Shown here in pieces: positions 47,163-55,915 of a DNA stretch of 64,000 nucleotides. A program made the position numbers and the translations under genes. The notes beneath the pieces were generated by a model that was given only the letters and a program-made list of their open reading frames with translations, searched no databases and had not been told where the DNA came from. This stretch comes from Methylomonas sp. GTDB taxonomy: Bacteria; Pseudomonadota; Gammaproteobacteria; Methylococcales; Methylomonadaceae. Location of the stretch: NCBI GenBank assembly GCA_026989395.1, contig JALSJK010000072.1:1-64000 (forward strand), written 5' to 3'. Positions within the stretch are counted from its first letter, which is position 1. Each line of letters opens with the position of its first letter.

Positions 47163-47996
47163 CTAGAGAAAAAACGGCGGCTCTAACAACTCTGGCGTTG
47201 GCGCTAAAGGATTAAGTGTTGTAACAATCAATCGTCCTGACTGAAAAAAGAACTCCAATCCATCATTCGTACCAGAAACATCAACCATAACTCGACAACT
47301 CTTGTCTCCTCCAGCAATAAGATCTTTTACTATGACTGTACGAGCCAATCTCCCCGATCCACGATGAATTTTAAGTCGATGCCAATACTTGCTTATTGGG
47401 TAAACCACTTTCCTTACATATTGCAGCCCAGAGCCATAAACCTCATGGACATTTACTCCCTCGCTTCCATTATAAAATATGCCACTAAATAGACTATGGT
47501 ATCTATCCAGCTGAATTCCATTTTTTCCAACAATACTAACAGCATTTTCTTGACTGATCATGTTATTAGCTGCTGGGTTATAAATAGCCTGCGCAACAAA
47601 ACCCCCAACGCTCATGCCAGAAAAAAAACCGATACCTTTATCACTGATATCAATCTGTTGCTCAGACTGGGGAGTTGCAACTAATTTGTAAGAACCTCCT
47701 AAAGATAATACTGATAATTCAAACATATTAAAGTTGACATCTGACAACACAGTTAAGGGGTATTCGCCAACACTGTCGGCACAAGAACTTGCATCAACTT
47801 TGGCTTCCGCAACATGTAAAACACCCTCCAAAAGTGTAATAGCGATCTTTTCACTCTCAGACAAATCAGTTTTTTCAACATTAGCAATATCTGGTCCGTT
47901 ACCATAAGGTGAGGGCGAAGCAGGTGGCTCCATTGAAAAAGCATCCTCACTCCCTAACAGAAAGGCTGCACATACAAAAATCAGACTTTTCCACAT
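47163..47996 (-). CDS. Exported protein of unknown function (paralog A)
   Basis: A 277-residue protein with a signal peptide (MWKSLIFVCAAFLLGSEDAF) and no known domain. It aligns end to end with the product of 48146-49000. Shared parts: SESEKIAITLLEGVLHVAEAK, ASSC with SCRVMVDVSGTNDGLEF (two conserved Cys residues that could pair), LSLGGSYKLVATP, IDISDKGIGFFSG and YPISKYWHRLK. The predicted make-up is mostly beta. It is likely periplasmic or secreted. The tandem arrangement points to duplication. Confidence 0.7.
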   Translation of the reverse strand: MWKSLIFVCAAFLLGSEDAFSMEPPASPSPYGNGPDIANVEKTDLSESEKIAITLLEGVLHVAEAKVDASSCADSVGEYPLTVLSDVNFNMFELSVLSLGGSYKLVATPQSEQQIDISDKGIGFFSGMSVGGFVAQAIYNPAANNMISQENAVSIVGKNGIQLDRYHSLFSGIFYNGSEGVNVHEVYGSGLQYVRKVVYPISKYWHRLKIHRGSGRLARTVIVKDLIAGGDKSCRVMVDVSGTNDGLEFFFQSGRLIVTTLNPLAPTPELLEPPFFL

Positions 47997-48041
47997 AAAA
48001 TTCTCCCTGAAAATACTAAATTTTAGTTACTTATAACCCAT

Positions 48042-48088
48042 AGAGCCCGCGAAAATCATGCTTTAAAAACAAGATCTTCGCAGGCTCT
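48042..48088 (-). terminator. Hairpin between the two exported paralogs
   Basis: AGAGCCCGCGAA (48042-48053) pairs with TTCGCAGGCTCT (48077-48088) with one mismatch, about 58 bp downstream of the 48146-49000 gene on the minus strand. No T-tract follows, so partial termination or mRNA protection is equally likely. Confidence 0.5.
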
Positions 48089-48145
48089 TATATACCACCT
48101 AAGTCAATATCACATTATCTTAAGCGGAAATACCATATGGGTTAA

Positions 48146-49000
48146 TTATGGTAAAAATGGTGCTTGAGAAAATTCAGCCACAGGAGTAGAAGGAGCAACT
48201 GTGGAAACTGTCAAAGTCCCAGCTTGTTGAATAAACTCAAAACCATCGTTTAAACCAGCAATATCAACCGTGATTCGGCATCTGCTTTGTCCCACCAAAC
48301 GATCCTTGACAAAAACGGTTCTTCCGTTGGAACCATCACTACGATGAGCTTTTGAACGCTGCCAGTACTTGTTTACAGGATATGAAAATTTATGCAGAGT
48401 TTGTAAACCCCAATCAAAAATCTCATAAGCATTAGCACCTTGTGTGCCTTGATAGAAATCCTTGATTACTCTTCCTTGATATCTATCAGGACTCCCGTTA
48501 TTCCCCATAACCGATACCGCACCACGTTGGAACAGTATATTATTTGCATCATTATAGATTGCACGCCCTCTAAATCCATTAACTGCCGAACCATCAAAAA
48601 TACCAGCACCCGTATCTGCAATATCGATCTTTTGGCCACCCGGTGCAGGAGTTATGGGAAGCGGATTAGCCACTAGTGTGTATGACCCCCCCAAGGATAC
48701 AATTGTTGCAGAATTGTTACCCGCAAAAACATTATTAATGTCCGAAACTGCACTCAATGGATAAGAACCTGCAGTACTGCCACATGATGTTGCGTGGATC
48801 TTAGCTTCAGCAACCTGCATGGTTGCTTCAAGTAACGCAAACACAATTCTTTCTGCTTCAGACATGTTGGTGCTGGCAACCGCTGTTGAAGTCGGGCCAC
48901 CCGCATAGACTGCAGGTGATGAAGGTGGATCCACACTTAAAGCAACAGTTGAGAAACCAGCCATTAATGCCGCAGCAGCATAAGTCGTATATTTCTTCAT
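48146..49000 (-). CDS. Exported protein of unknown function (paralog B)
   Basis: A 284-residue protein with a clear signal peptide (AAAALMAGFSTVALS) and good RBS (AGGAGAGAG). It has the same layout as paralog A: MSEAERIVFALLEATMQVAEAK, TSCGSTAG and RCRITVDIAGLNDGFEF with the two conserved Cys, IVSLGGSYTLVANP, IDIADTGAGIFDG, YPVNKYWQRSK. The C-terminal end (SQAPFLP) echoes LEPPFFL of paralog A. No family is recognised. It lies upstream of paralog A on the same strand. Confidence 0.7.
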   Translation of the reverse strand: MKKYTTYAAAALMAGFSTVALSVDPPSSPAVYAGGPTSTAVASTNMSEAERIVFALLEATMQVAEAKIHATSCGSTAGSYPLSAVSDINNVFAGNNSATIVSLGGSYTLVANPLPITPAPGGQKIDIADTGAGIFDGSAVNGFRGRAIYNDANNILFQRGAVSVMGNNGSPDRYQGRVIKDFYQGTQGANAYEIFDWGLQTLHKFSYPVNKYWQRSKAHRSDGSNGRTVFVKDRLVGQSRCRITVDIAGLNDGFEFIQQAGTLTVSTVAPSTPVAEFSQAPFLP

Positions 49001-49164
49001 AACTCTCTCCTAATTTAATTATTTTCCAAATCGCTCTTTCAATATCTTAACCTCTTGATATTGACATATTGAGTAACATACCCAATTCGTTATTAACGAG
49101 TAACTAGCTATCTTTTTGCAAAATCCGTGTATAGCAACTCGTCACTTACTTTGTTCTTTAAAAT

Positions 49165-49836
49165 TTATCCTGTTGTTATTTTACGCCTCATAAATAAGCC
49201 TAATAATGCAGAACCCATTAACAGAAAAGCTGGCGGCAAAGGTACATTTGACACTGCCTCCACTTTCATCTGTAGCGGAGTTAAACCACTCAGCCCCGTT
49301 CCAGAAGTAGGTGGAAAAAGGCCGGAGTCAAATATCCATGGGCTATCGCCAGCCGTCCCAGCTCTATACCACAAGACATCTTCTCCATTTCCTGTACTTG
49401 TAAGCTTAAGCCAATAGTCAGTATTGGCAGCAAGCGTAACATTCCCGGGTGAACTAAATACATTTGCAGTCGATATATTAGATAAAAACTGTGGGGCAAT
49501 CATTTCCGCAACAAGAGAACCAAGCGCCCCACTATCGTTCTCCAAAATTTCTAACTTATAATTTCCAGCAGTCGCAGGCCCATGGCCAATGAGGTTGTCA
49601 TCAAACCCTAGTAGAAATAAGGAAACATCACCCAGAGTGCAACCATTTGCACATTGACTTCCAGTAGAAAAACCGGCTGCTGCCCAACCCGGAAATCCTA
49701 AAGGTAAGGTTATTCCTCCATTGTTTTGCACTTGATCAATCGTGTCAATAAGGGTGACATCCACCGAAGCCTGAACTCCTGACATGCCTAATGCCAGAAC
49801 AAAAGTGCTACATATCTGTTTAATTCTTTTCTTCAT
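49165..49836 (-). CDS. PEP-CTERM-like exported protein
   Basis: A 223-residue protein. The start is ATG 49836, where an AGGAG RBS fits; an in-frame ATG at 49866 would add ten residues without RBS. Signal peptide to about residue 24 (ALGMSGVQA). The body has the choice-of-anchor look (GNYKLEILENDSGALGSLVA, NTDYWLKLTSTGNGEDVLWY). The C-terminal sorting signal is VPLPPAFLLMGSALLGLF followed by MRRK, the VPLPA variant of PEP-CTERM processed by exosortase. No exosortase is in the window. Confidence 0.8.
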   Translation of the reverse strand: MKKRIKQICSTFVLALGMSGVQASVDVTLIDTIDQVQNNGGITLPLGFPGWAAAGFSTGSQCANGCTLGDVSLFLLGFDDNLIGHGPATAGNYKLEILENDSGALGSLVAEMIAPQFLSNISTANVFSSPGNVTLAANTDYWLKLTSTGNGEDVLWYRAGTAGDSPWIFDSGLFPPTSGTGLSGLTPLQMKVEAVSNVPLPPAFLLMGSALLGLFMRRKITTG

Positions 49837-50509
49837 CAACGTTATTCTCCTCTTTAAAAAAAACATAATTACTTCATGGATACCCTGTATTTTTGGACGA
49901 TCTAATTTCCAAGCACCCTAAGAGATTGCCGGTTCGCGTATCCCACGGAATCAATTTCCGTTCGCGTTATTATTTTGTTCGACCGCCTCTAAAATTTAAA
50001 ATCAATAACTCTATTAATTTCTTTAACAGCAAGCACAACCTATGCCAATATATAAGTTATTGAAAATATTATTATAATAATAACTCACACCAAGAGTTAC
50101 CTTATTTTTGTATAAAAAATGCGACAACCACATCCTTTAATTTAAAAAATATATATAAAACAATATGTTATATTTAATTTAAATGTAATATTTTTTTTAC
50201 AAACCTGAAATAAGGCCCGTCATATTCCTTCGATTGTCAGCTGTTTTCTCCCCAGGAAAGTAATGATTCGCCCACAATGCTTTTTGTTTCAACTGATAGC
50301 GTGTGTAAAAAAATTGGACATGCAAAATCATTCTTGATCAAAAATGTGACTCACACAGTCCTTTCACTTCAGGTTTGCCTGCCAATAAAGAAAAAACCAA
50401 AAACAATTTGCCCGGGGTAAATTCAACTTGCTATCATATGTTTCACGGAAACCAATATGTTCCACGCGATAATTTTAAATAACTAATAATCAACCATCAG
50501 GACAAAATC
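49837..50509. other. 670-bp divergent regulatory region between two PEP-CTERM-like genes
   Basis: No coding sequence was recognised. It contains a short hairpin (ACGGAA/TTCCGT near 49945-49961), the sigma-54-like site at 50032-50047, an A/T-rich block (50080-50200) and, before the rightward gene, a direct repeat ATATGTTTCACG (50436-50447) / ATATGTTCCACG (50455-50466) spaced 19 bp apart, a possible activator site. Confidence 0.4.
50032..50047 (-). promoter_or_regulatory. Candidate sigma-54 promoter
   Basis: On the minus strand TGGCATAGGTTGTGCT has GG and GC 12 bp apart, as in the -24/-12 consensus (TGGCAC-N5-TTGCT). It would give a leader of about 185 nt before the 49836 start. A sigma-54 activator gene lies nearby (51324-52298), and PEP-CTERM genes are often sigma-54 controlled. 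Confidence 0.45.
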
Positions 50510-51214
50510 ATGACCGAAAAAAACTATCTCGCAATCTTTGCATTATCCATTTCAGTAATGACTTCGCCAGCCGCCATAGCGGCTAAAATTATTAATGGCG
50601 ACTTCCAAACTGGCGATTATTCTAGCTGGTTTCAAGATGTAGACGGATTTGGCCCTCCTATTGAAGGCTTAAATGATTTCAGTATTGTAGAACTTATACC
50701 CGGCGACTATGCGGCCAGAATTGAAGTTGATTACAGATCAGTGCCCGGGAGCCTGAACAGCTTTAATCTTGATGAAGCACTTTTTTCCAATGTACTTTAC
50801 CAACAAATCGATTTAACTCTAACAAACCCTCAAGATACTTTATATTTAGGTTTTGATTGGAGTTTTTCTGGCGAAACCACCCCTTCGGATGACAACTTTG
50901 TTGTTGGCTTATTTCGCTTTGGGGGAAATTATTTTGATGCAAATGGCAATCCCGGCTTTTTAATAAGCTCCACCAACTACGGCTCTGGCTCATTTAGCAC
51001 CACTCTTGACAGCTCTTATAATAACTCTTTAGGTTGGTGGCTGGGGTTTCAGCTTGACGTTGGTCTTGATGGATACGGTTCCTTTATAACATTAGATAAT
51101 ATAGAAATATCATCCACCCCGTCTACAAATGAAGTGCCAATTCCAAGCGCTTTCTGGCTTTTTGGAACTGCAATATTTGCCTTGTTTCGAAAAAACAGCT
51201 CGGCAATAAAATAA
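50510..51214 (+). CDS. PEP-CTERM-like exported protein
   Basis: A 234-residue protein with a signal peptide (FALSISVMTSPAAIAA), then a carbohydrate-binding-like beta-sandwich body: KIINGDFQTGDYSSWFQD (the NGxFETGDFSGW pattern of PEP-CTERM proteins), YQQIDLTLTNPQDTLYLGFD and FITLDNIEI. The C-terminus has VPIPSAFWLFGTAIFALFRK, a weak variant of the VPLPA sorting signal. It is divergent from the other PEP-CTERM-like gene. Confidence 0.8.
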   Translation: MTEKNYLAIFALSISVMTSPAAIAAKIINGDFQTGDYSSWFQDVDGFGPPIEGLNDFSIVELIPGDYAARIEVDYRSVPGSLNSFNLDEALFSNVLYQQIDLTLTNPQDTLYLGFDWSFSGETTPSDDNFVVGLFRFGGNYFDANGNPGFLISSTNYGSGSFSTTLDSSYNNSLGWWLGFQLDVGLDGYGSFITLDNIEISSTPSTNEVPIPSAFWLFGTAIFALFRKNSSAIK

Positions 51215-51285
51215 GAATTTAAGTAACTATTCAGCATATTTAATTTAGCTAAAATCACTCAATATCAGTAACTTATGGAATAAGT

Positions 51286-51309
51286 GTATGTGTCATGGAT
51301 GACACATAC
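51286..51309. terminator. Hairpin between convergent genes
   Basis: GTATGTGTCA (51286-51295) and TGACACATAC (51300-51309) form a perfect 10-bp stem with loop TGGA. It sits between the PEP-CTERM-like gene and the convergent sigma-54 activator. No long T-run on either side. Confidence 0.6.
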
Positions 51310-51323
51310 CAAGCCTAATAAAA

Positions 51324-52298
51324 TTAACCAACCTCTTCTTCGGGTACAGTTTGAACAATAGACTGGGAACTCTCTGATTTTTTGAGGGAAATATCATGTT
51401 TTTCTATTAGCCGATATAGAGTAGCTCTCGTAATATTTAATAGTCTTGCAGCTTCAGGTATATTTTGCCCTGCATACCTTAAGGTAAACAAAACCACGCT
51501 TTTTTCAGCTTCATCCTTAGCTTCTTTCAGCGTTTGAATACCCGCCCTGATTTCTCTCCTCTCCAAACCCAGGTCTTTTGGAAAAATCTGATCCTTTTCA
51601 GACATGATAACAGCCCGTTTAATCCGGTTACTAAGCTCCCTGATATTTCCAGGCCAGGAATACGATCTTAAGGCGGCAAGCGCATCACTGCTGAATTTTT
51701 TCTCCTTGATATCATTCTGACCCATGAATTCAACGGCGAAATGCCTTGCAAGAACATCAATATCTTCTGGCCGCTCACGCAGAGGAGGAATATGCAAACG
51801 TAATACATTTAAACGATGATAAAGATCGTCTCTAAATTGTTTTTGCTCGATCGCTTGTTCTAAATTAACATGGGTTGCGGCAATAATTCTTACATCGATC
51901 GAAATGGTTGACCTACCGCCCACCCTTACGATGGTCTTGTCCTGTAGGAAACGTAATAAATTTGCCTGCTGATTAAGCGGTAAATCACCGATTTCATCAA
52001 GAAACAAGGTGCCGCCATTAGCCTGTTCGATTTTACCTAAGGTTTTTTCATGAGCACCAGTAAAAGCTCCCTTTTCATGCCCAAAAAGCTCAGATTGAAT
52101 TAATTGATCTGGAAATGCACCACAATTAACTGCGATGAAGGGATTATTTTTTCGTAAGGATTTTTCATGAATGGTCAGGGCAAAAACTTCTTTTCCCGTC
52201 CCTGTTTCACCGGTAATCAAAACCGGAGCTTCTGCTCCCGCCATACGATCGACCAAACGCAATAACTGCTGTGTTTCTTTGCTGGTGCCAAACTTCAT
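51324..52298 (-). CDS. Sigma-54-dependent activator without receiver domain
   Basis: A 324-residue bacterial enhancer-binding protein made of the AAA+ domain (Walker A GETGTGKE; GAFTGA loop in GHEKGAFTGAHEKT; Walker B GGTLFLDEIGDLP) and a C-terminal Fis-type helix-turn-helix (QNIPEAARLLNITRATLYRLIE). There is no N-terminal sensory or receiver domain: the chain starts almost at the AAA+ fold. Such proteins are always-on or controlled by partners. Position next to PEP-CTERM genes recalls the PrsR-type regulator of exosortase systems. Confidence 0.9.
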   Translation of the reverse strand: MKFGTSKETQQLLRLVDRMAGAEAPVLITGETGTGKEVFALTIHEKSLRKNNPFIAVNCGAFPDQLIQSELFGHEKGAFTGAHEKTLGKIEQANGGTLFLDEIGDLPLNQQANLLRFLQDKTIVRVGGRSTISIDVRIIAATHVNLEQAIEQKQFRDDLYHRLNVLRLHIPPLRERPEDIDVLARHFAVEFMGQNDIKEKKFSSDALAALRSYSWPGNIRELSNRIKRAVIMSEKDQIFPKDLGLERREIRAGIQTLKEAKDEAEKSVVLFTLRYAGQNIPEAARLLNITRATLYRLIEKHDISLKKSESSQSIVQTVPEEEVG

Positions 52299-52700
52299 AA
52301 TCCATACCTCTTTAGCGTTATTATTATTTTCAAAAAATTAGCAACTTCGTTAGTTATTATGCTAACGCAAATGAAGGCTAATTTCTGATCTTACTTCCTT
52401 AAACTATGTGTGATATTTACTTGTTTTTTCATTTATTGAAGCTTTTATTAACCCAAAGTGGATAAAAAAATAAACCCTATATAAAAATAGTTTTTTGCGT
52501 TTTTTGAATAGCCGCTGATGCAAAATTGAAATATAAATTATTCATCCTAAAAATTAGCTAGAATTTCTAGCATTCCTGTGAAAAAACAATCTAGCATTTA
52601 ACATATAATTAGATCCTTATCTACACCAAAAATCTTGATTTAATAATACCGCAATTGTCGCAATTGCGCTATTCGCAGAAATATTTTCAGGAAAGCTACT
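52299..52700. other. 400-bp upstream region of the sigma-54 activator
   Basis: A/T-rich and without coding character. It contains a perfect 15-base palindrome GCTAGAATTTCTAGC (52557-52571), a further TCTAGCATT at 52590-52598 (also present at 52566-52574, so a 24-bp direct repeat), and a small stem CGTTAG/CTAACG near 52352-52375. These may be regulator sites for the activator gene or for an unseen small RNA. Confidence 0.35.
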
Positions 52701-53999
52701 TTAATGCAATTTAATTCGTTTATAGACGCTGTCTCTGAATAAATTGGAAAGTGTTAACATTGCAGTCCGGTAATAGCCATGAATCGCAATTTGATGCATT
52801 TTATATAACGCCAGATAGACCACACGGGCAATAAAGCCGCCAACACTGACCGAACCCATCAGATTTCCCATTAGATTACCAACCGTCGAATATTTCCCCA
52901 ATGACACCAGCGAACCATAATCACGATAAACATAATTTACCAGCTCCTCTTTTCCCTTGACGCGATTAACAATGGATTTAGCCAATGTTGTCGCCTGTTG
53001 ATGGGCCGCCTGTGCCCTGGGAGGAACATTGGCGTCATGCCCCGGCCAAGGACAGGCTGCACAATCACCAATGGCAAAGATATTTTCATCACTGGTTTTC
53101 AGGTTTTGCTGGACAACCAGCTGATTAATATTGTTGATTTCCAAGCCCCCCAGGTCTTTGAACCAATCCGGCGCCTTGATACCCGCAGCCCAAACTTTTA
53201 ATTCTGCAGGAATCAATTCACCATCATGGGTTTTTATTGCCTCTTTTGTTACTTCCACAACCCGGCAATCAAGCCTTAAATCAATACCTAGATTAATAAG
53301 CTGCCGTTGCGTTGCCATTGCTAACCGATCCGGCAAAGCTGGCAGTAACCGTGGCGCGGCTTCAATAATGGTAATTTGTACATCCTTAACCGCATCTAAT
53401 CCATACATAGCCAAAGTATTGGTCACTTCATGAAGCTGCGCGGCTAATTCAACACCCGTAGCTCCTGCCCCAACGATACCGATCGATAATTTGGTTTTGC
53501 GAGAAACATGACTTTTAATATAGGTTTCAACCAGTTGTTGCTGAAAATCGAAAGCCTCGGCAACCGAATCCAGAAACCGGCAATTTTTATCGACACCTTT
53601 TATATTGAAGGTATTACTAACGCTGCCGACTGCCATCACCAACGTATCATATTGAAAATCTCGCCTTGGAATTAGCTCCTCGCCAGTTTTTTCGCTTAAT
53701 GTAGGTGCGACAGATATTTGCTTGTTTTCCCTGTCCAAACCATCCATCTTACCTAATCTGAATAAAAAACCAGAACGATAGGCTTGAGCCAAATACTCAA
53801 CCTGTTCGGTTTCATCTAAAGTTCCAGCGGCAACTTCATGCAACAATGGCTTCCATATATGCGTATGAGTTGCATCCAGTAAAGTTATATCTGCCAATCC
53901 CTTCCTGCCCAACTTTTTCCCTAAATATGTTGCCAATTCCAAGCCCGCAGCACCGCCACCGACAATAACAACTTGATGTCTTCTGATTTCTTTGTTCAT
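52701..53999 (-). CDS. ndh: Type II NADH:quinone oxidoreductase
   Basis: A 432-residue single-subunit NADH dehydrogenase, peripheral on the inner face of the membrane, passing electrons to quinone without pumping protons. Two Rossmann motifs: VVIVGGGAAGLELATYLGKK (FAD) and SIGIVGAGATGVELAAQLHE (NADH). Also present are FAIGDCAACPWPGHDANVPPRAQAAHQQ, the family's conserved FAD-binding end, and a hydrophobic C-terminal anchor region. The 5' end overlaps nothing; a DUF2782 gene diverges 182 bp upstream. Confidence 0.93.
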   Translation of the reverse strand: MNKEIRRHQVVIVGGGAAGLELATYLGKKLGRKGLADITLLDATHTHIWKPLLHEVAAGTLDETEQVEYLAQAYRSGFLFRLGKMDGLDRENKQISVAPTLSEKTGEELIPRRDFQYDTLVMAVGSVSNTFNIKGVDKNCRFLDSVAEAFDFQQQLVETYIKSHVSRKTKLSIGIVGAGATGVELAAQLHEVTNTLAMYGLDAVKDVQITIIEAAPRLLPALPDRLAMATQRQLINLGIDLRLDCRVVEVTKEAIKTHDGELIPAELKVWAAGIKAPDWFKDLGGLEINNINQLVVQQNLKTSDENIFAIGDCAACPWPGHDANVPPRAQAAHQQATTLAKSIVNRVKGKEELVNYVYRDYGSLVSLGKYSTVGNLMGNLMGSVSVGGFIARVVYLALYKMHQIAIHGYYRTAMLTLSNLFRDSVYKRIKLH

Positions 54000-54181
54000 T
54001 TAGTTTATGCCTGTATTTATTATTAATAGCTTTACAGATAACAGCAAAGATTTGCCAAAAATGATATGACACACAAAAACTGATAATGCCAAATTAAATA
54101 ATTACATCCAAATTTGGCACCACGCCTTTAAAATCTGTAATATGATGATTATATCAATAGTTTATTTAAAGAGAATCTAGC

Positions 54182-54517
54182 ATGCGTAGATTAGTTATTT
54201 TAGCCACCTTATTTCCAGCACTGGCTCTAGCTGAAACACCCAGCAACACAACCCAGGCACCAGAAGTTCCCGAACCTCCCCTGCCCGTGCAAAGTGGAGA
54301 AGCTCTAGAACCAGATATTACCATTATTCGCCGCGGCAAAAAGACCATCCATGAATATCGTTTGAATGGCAAATTAGTTAAAGTAAAGGTTATTCCAGAT
54401 ATCGGCCCACCTTATTATATGGTTGATGTTGATGGAGACGGGACGCTTGAAGAAGTAAGAAACAGCGATCTGGAAAAGGGAATTCATGTTCAACAGTGGG
54501 AAATTTATAGTTGGTAA
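54182..54517 (+). CDS. DUF2782 exported protein
   Basis: A 111-residue protein with a signal peptide (MRRLVILATLFPALALA), a Pro/Glu-rich linker (about 18-45) and a conserved C-terminal core (TIIRRGKKTIHEYRLNGKLV, IPDIGPPYYMVDVDGDGTLE, WEIYSW), matching DUF2782. This family is widespread in gammaproteobacteria and its role is unknown; it often neighbours DNA polymerase I or homoserine kinase genes, neither of which is here. Confidence 0.85.
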   Translation: MRRLVILATLFPALALAETPSNTTQAPEVPEPPLPVQSGEALEPDITIIRRGKKTIHEYRLNGKLVKVKVIPDIGPPYYMVDVDGDGTLEEVRNSDLEKGIHVQQWEIYSW

Positions 54518-54698
54518 CAACCAGAGAAATTATCCAGAAATACCTTTATCGAGCCAAAGCGTAACTTCTCAGCGTATTTATTTTTTCAAAATCAGAAATT
54601 ATGGTTATTTTAAACATGCTGATTAGTTTCGCTAAAGTTTTACTGTGGTTTGAAAATTAATTTGTATTTTAAATACTCCAAATACCTAACCCGCATGG

Positions 54699-55580
54699 TC
54701 AGCCGACTTCGGCCAGAAGGCGATCCATCATGCTTTCAGCCTGACTCAAATATCCAGAACCAAATAAATTCAAATGGTTCAAGATATGATAAAGATTGTA
54801 TAAAGTTTTCCTGACTTGATATCCCGAATCCAACGGAAAAAAATCATTATAAGCCGCATAGAAATTTGCACTGTAACCTCCAAACAATTCTGTCATTGCT
54901 ATATCAACTTCCCGGTCGGCATAGTAGCAAGCGGGATCATAAATGACAGGCTCGTTAGTATTAGCTACGCCAGCGTTACCAGCCCATAAATCCCCATGAA
55001 CAAGCGATGGCTGGGGCTGATAGCCAGTAAAAAATACACCAAGCTGACCGCAAAGCAACTCGCCTTGTTTTTGTAAACGGCCGGTATAGCCTTTATCGGC
55101 AGCCAGTTTTAATTGGAATTTCAAACGCTGATGACACCAAAAATCCGGCCAGAACTCACTGGGATCATTAATTTGGGGAGTACTCCCGATGGTATTATTT
55201 CGAAACCAGCCAAAATAAGGCTGCTTAATCCGATGAAGCTGGGCAAGTTTCTCGCCTAACATTGCATCGGTATTTGAAGAACCTCGTTTTAAATTCAGAT
55301 TCTCCATCAATAAAAAACTGTGATGGATGACTTGGCCACAAGAAATGGGCTTCGGAACTCGAATAGTCCTGGTTGCAGCGATTTCATTTAAGCCTGCTTG
55401 CTCGGCTTCAAACATATCGACAAGTGCCGATTGATTTACTTTGACGAAGTAGGTTTGCCCACCACTACTGATCGAATAGGCTTGATTAATATCGCCACCA
55501 CCAATCTGCTGAACTGTATCAATCTGAAAATCTTGATTCAGAACAACTGCGAGATGCTGCTCCAGACTTTGCCAATCCAT
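54699..55580 (-). CDS. Fructosamine kinase-family protein
   Basis: A 293-residue protein of the fructosamine/ketosamine-3-kinase family, which phosphorylates glycated (Amadori) amines for repair or use. Features: IGGGDINQAYSI, YFVKVN (ATP Lys), the catalytic loop LVHGDLWAGNAG and metal-binding PVIYDPACYYADREVDIAM. The length is typical. No partner gene is adjacent. It may protect proteins from sugar phosphates, though the bacterial function is rarely shown. Confidence 0.9.
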   Translation of the reverse strand: MDWQSLEQHLAVVLNQDFQIDTVQQIGGGDINQAYSISSGGQTYFVKVNQSALVDMFEAEQAGLNEIAATRTIRVPKPISCGQVIHHSFLLMENLNLKRGSSNTDAMLGEKLAQLHRIKQPYFGWFRNNTIGSTPQINDPSEFWPDFWCHQRLKFQLKLAADKGYTGRLQKQGELLCGQLGVFFTGYQPQPSLVHGDLWAGNAGVANTNEPVIYDPACYYADREVDIAMTELFGGYSANFYAAYNDFFPLDSGYQVRKTLYNLYHILNHLNLFGSGYLSQAESMMDRLLAEVG

Positions 55581-55659
55581 ATAAGGAAATCAATTTAAGA
55601 AACAACTGAATATCAGTCTATCTCATTTTCTTCTTATACCGGAAAATTATTAATTATAC

Positions 55660-55689
55660 TGACCGCAAGAGAACACTCTCTTGCGGTCA
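55660..55689 (-). terminator. Terminator of the cold-shock gene
   Basis: TGACCGCAAGAGA (55660-55672) with its perfect complement at 55677-55689 and a 4-base loop: a 13-bp stem 16 bp after the cold-shock gene stop. The T-tract on the minus side is interrupted. Confidence 0.8.
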
Positions 55690-55705
55690 AAGTACAGAAA
55701 AACGA

Positions 55706-55915
55706 TCAGGAAGGCTGAACATTCTCCGCTTGCGGTCCTTTTTGGCCCTGTGTAACTTCCATCGTCACACGCTGACCTTCAAGCAAAGTCTTACGGCCAG
55801 AGCTATTGATTGCACTATAATGTACGAATACATCTTTACCGCCCTCTTGCTCTATAAAACCATAACCTTTTTCATCGTTAAACCACTTTACTGTACCTTC
55901 TACTTGCTCTGCCAT
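55706..55915 (-). CDS. Cold-shock protein, CspA family
   Basis: A 69-residue single cold-shock domain with RNP1 (KGYGFIEQ) and RNP2 (VFVHYSAI), and the conserved QKGPQAENV end; an RNA chaperone. The start was set at ATG 55915 ([12 protein letters not shown]), the usual family start; a GTG three codons upstream is possible. Ahead lies a long A/T-rich leader, as for csp genes controlled at the RNA level. Confidence 0.92.
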   Translation of the reverse strand: MAEQVEGTVKWFNDEKGYGFIEQEGGKDVFVHYSAINSSGRKTLLEGQRVTMEVTQGQKGPQAENVQPS

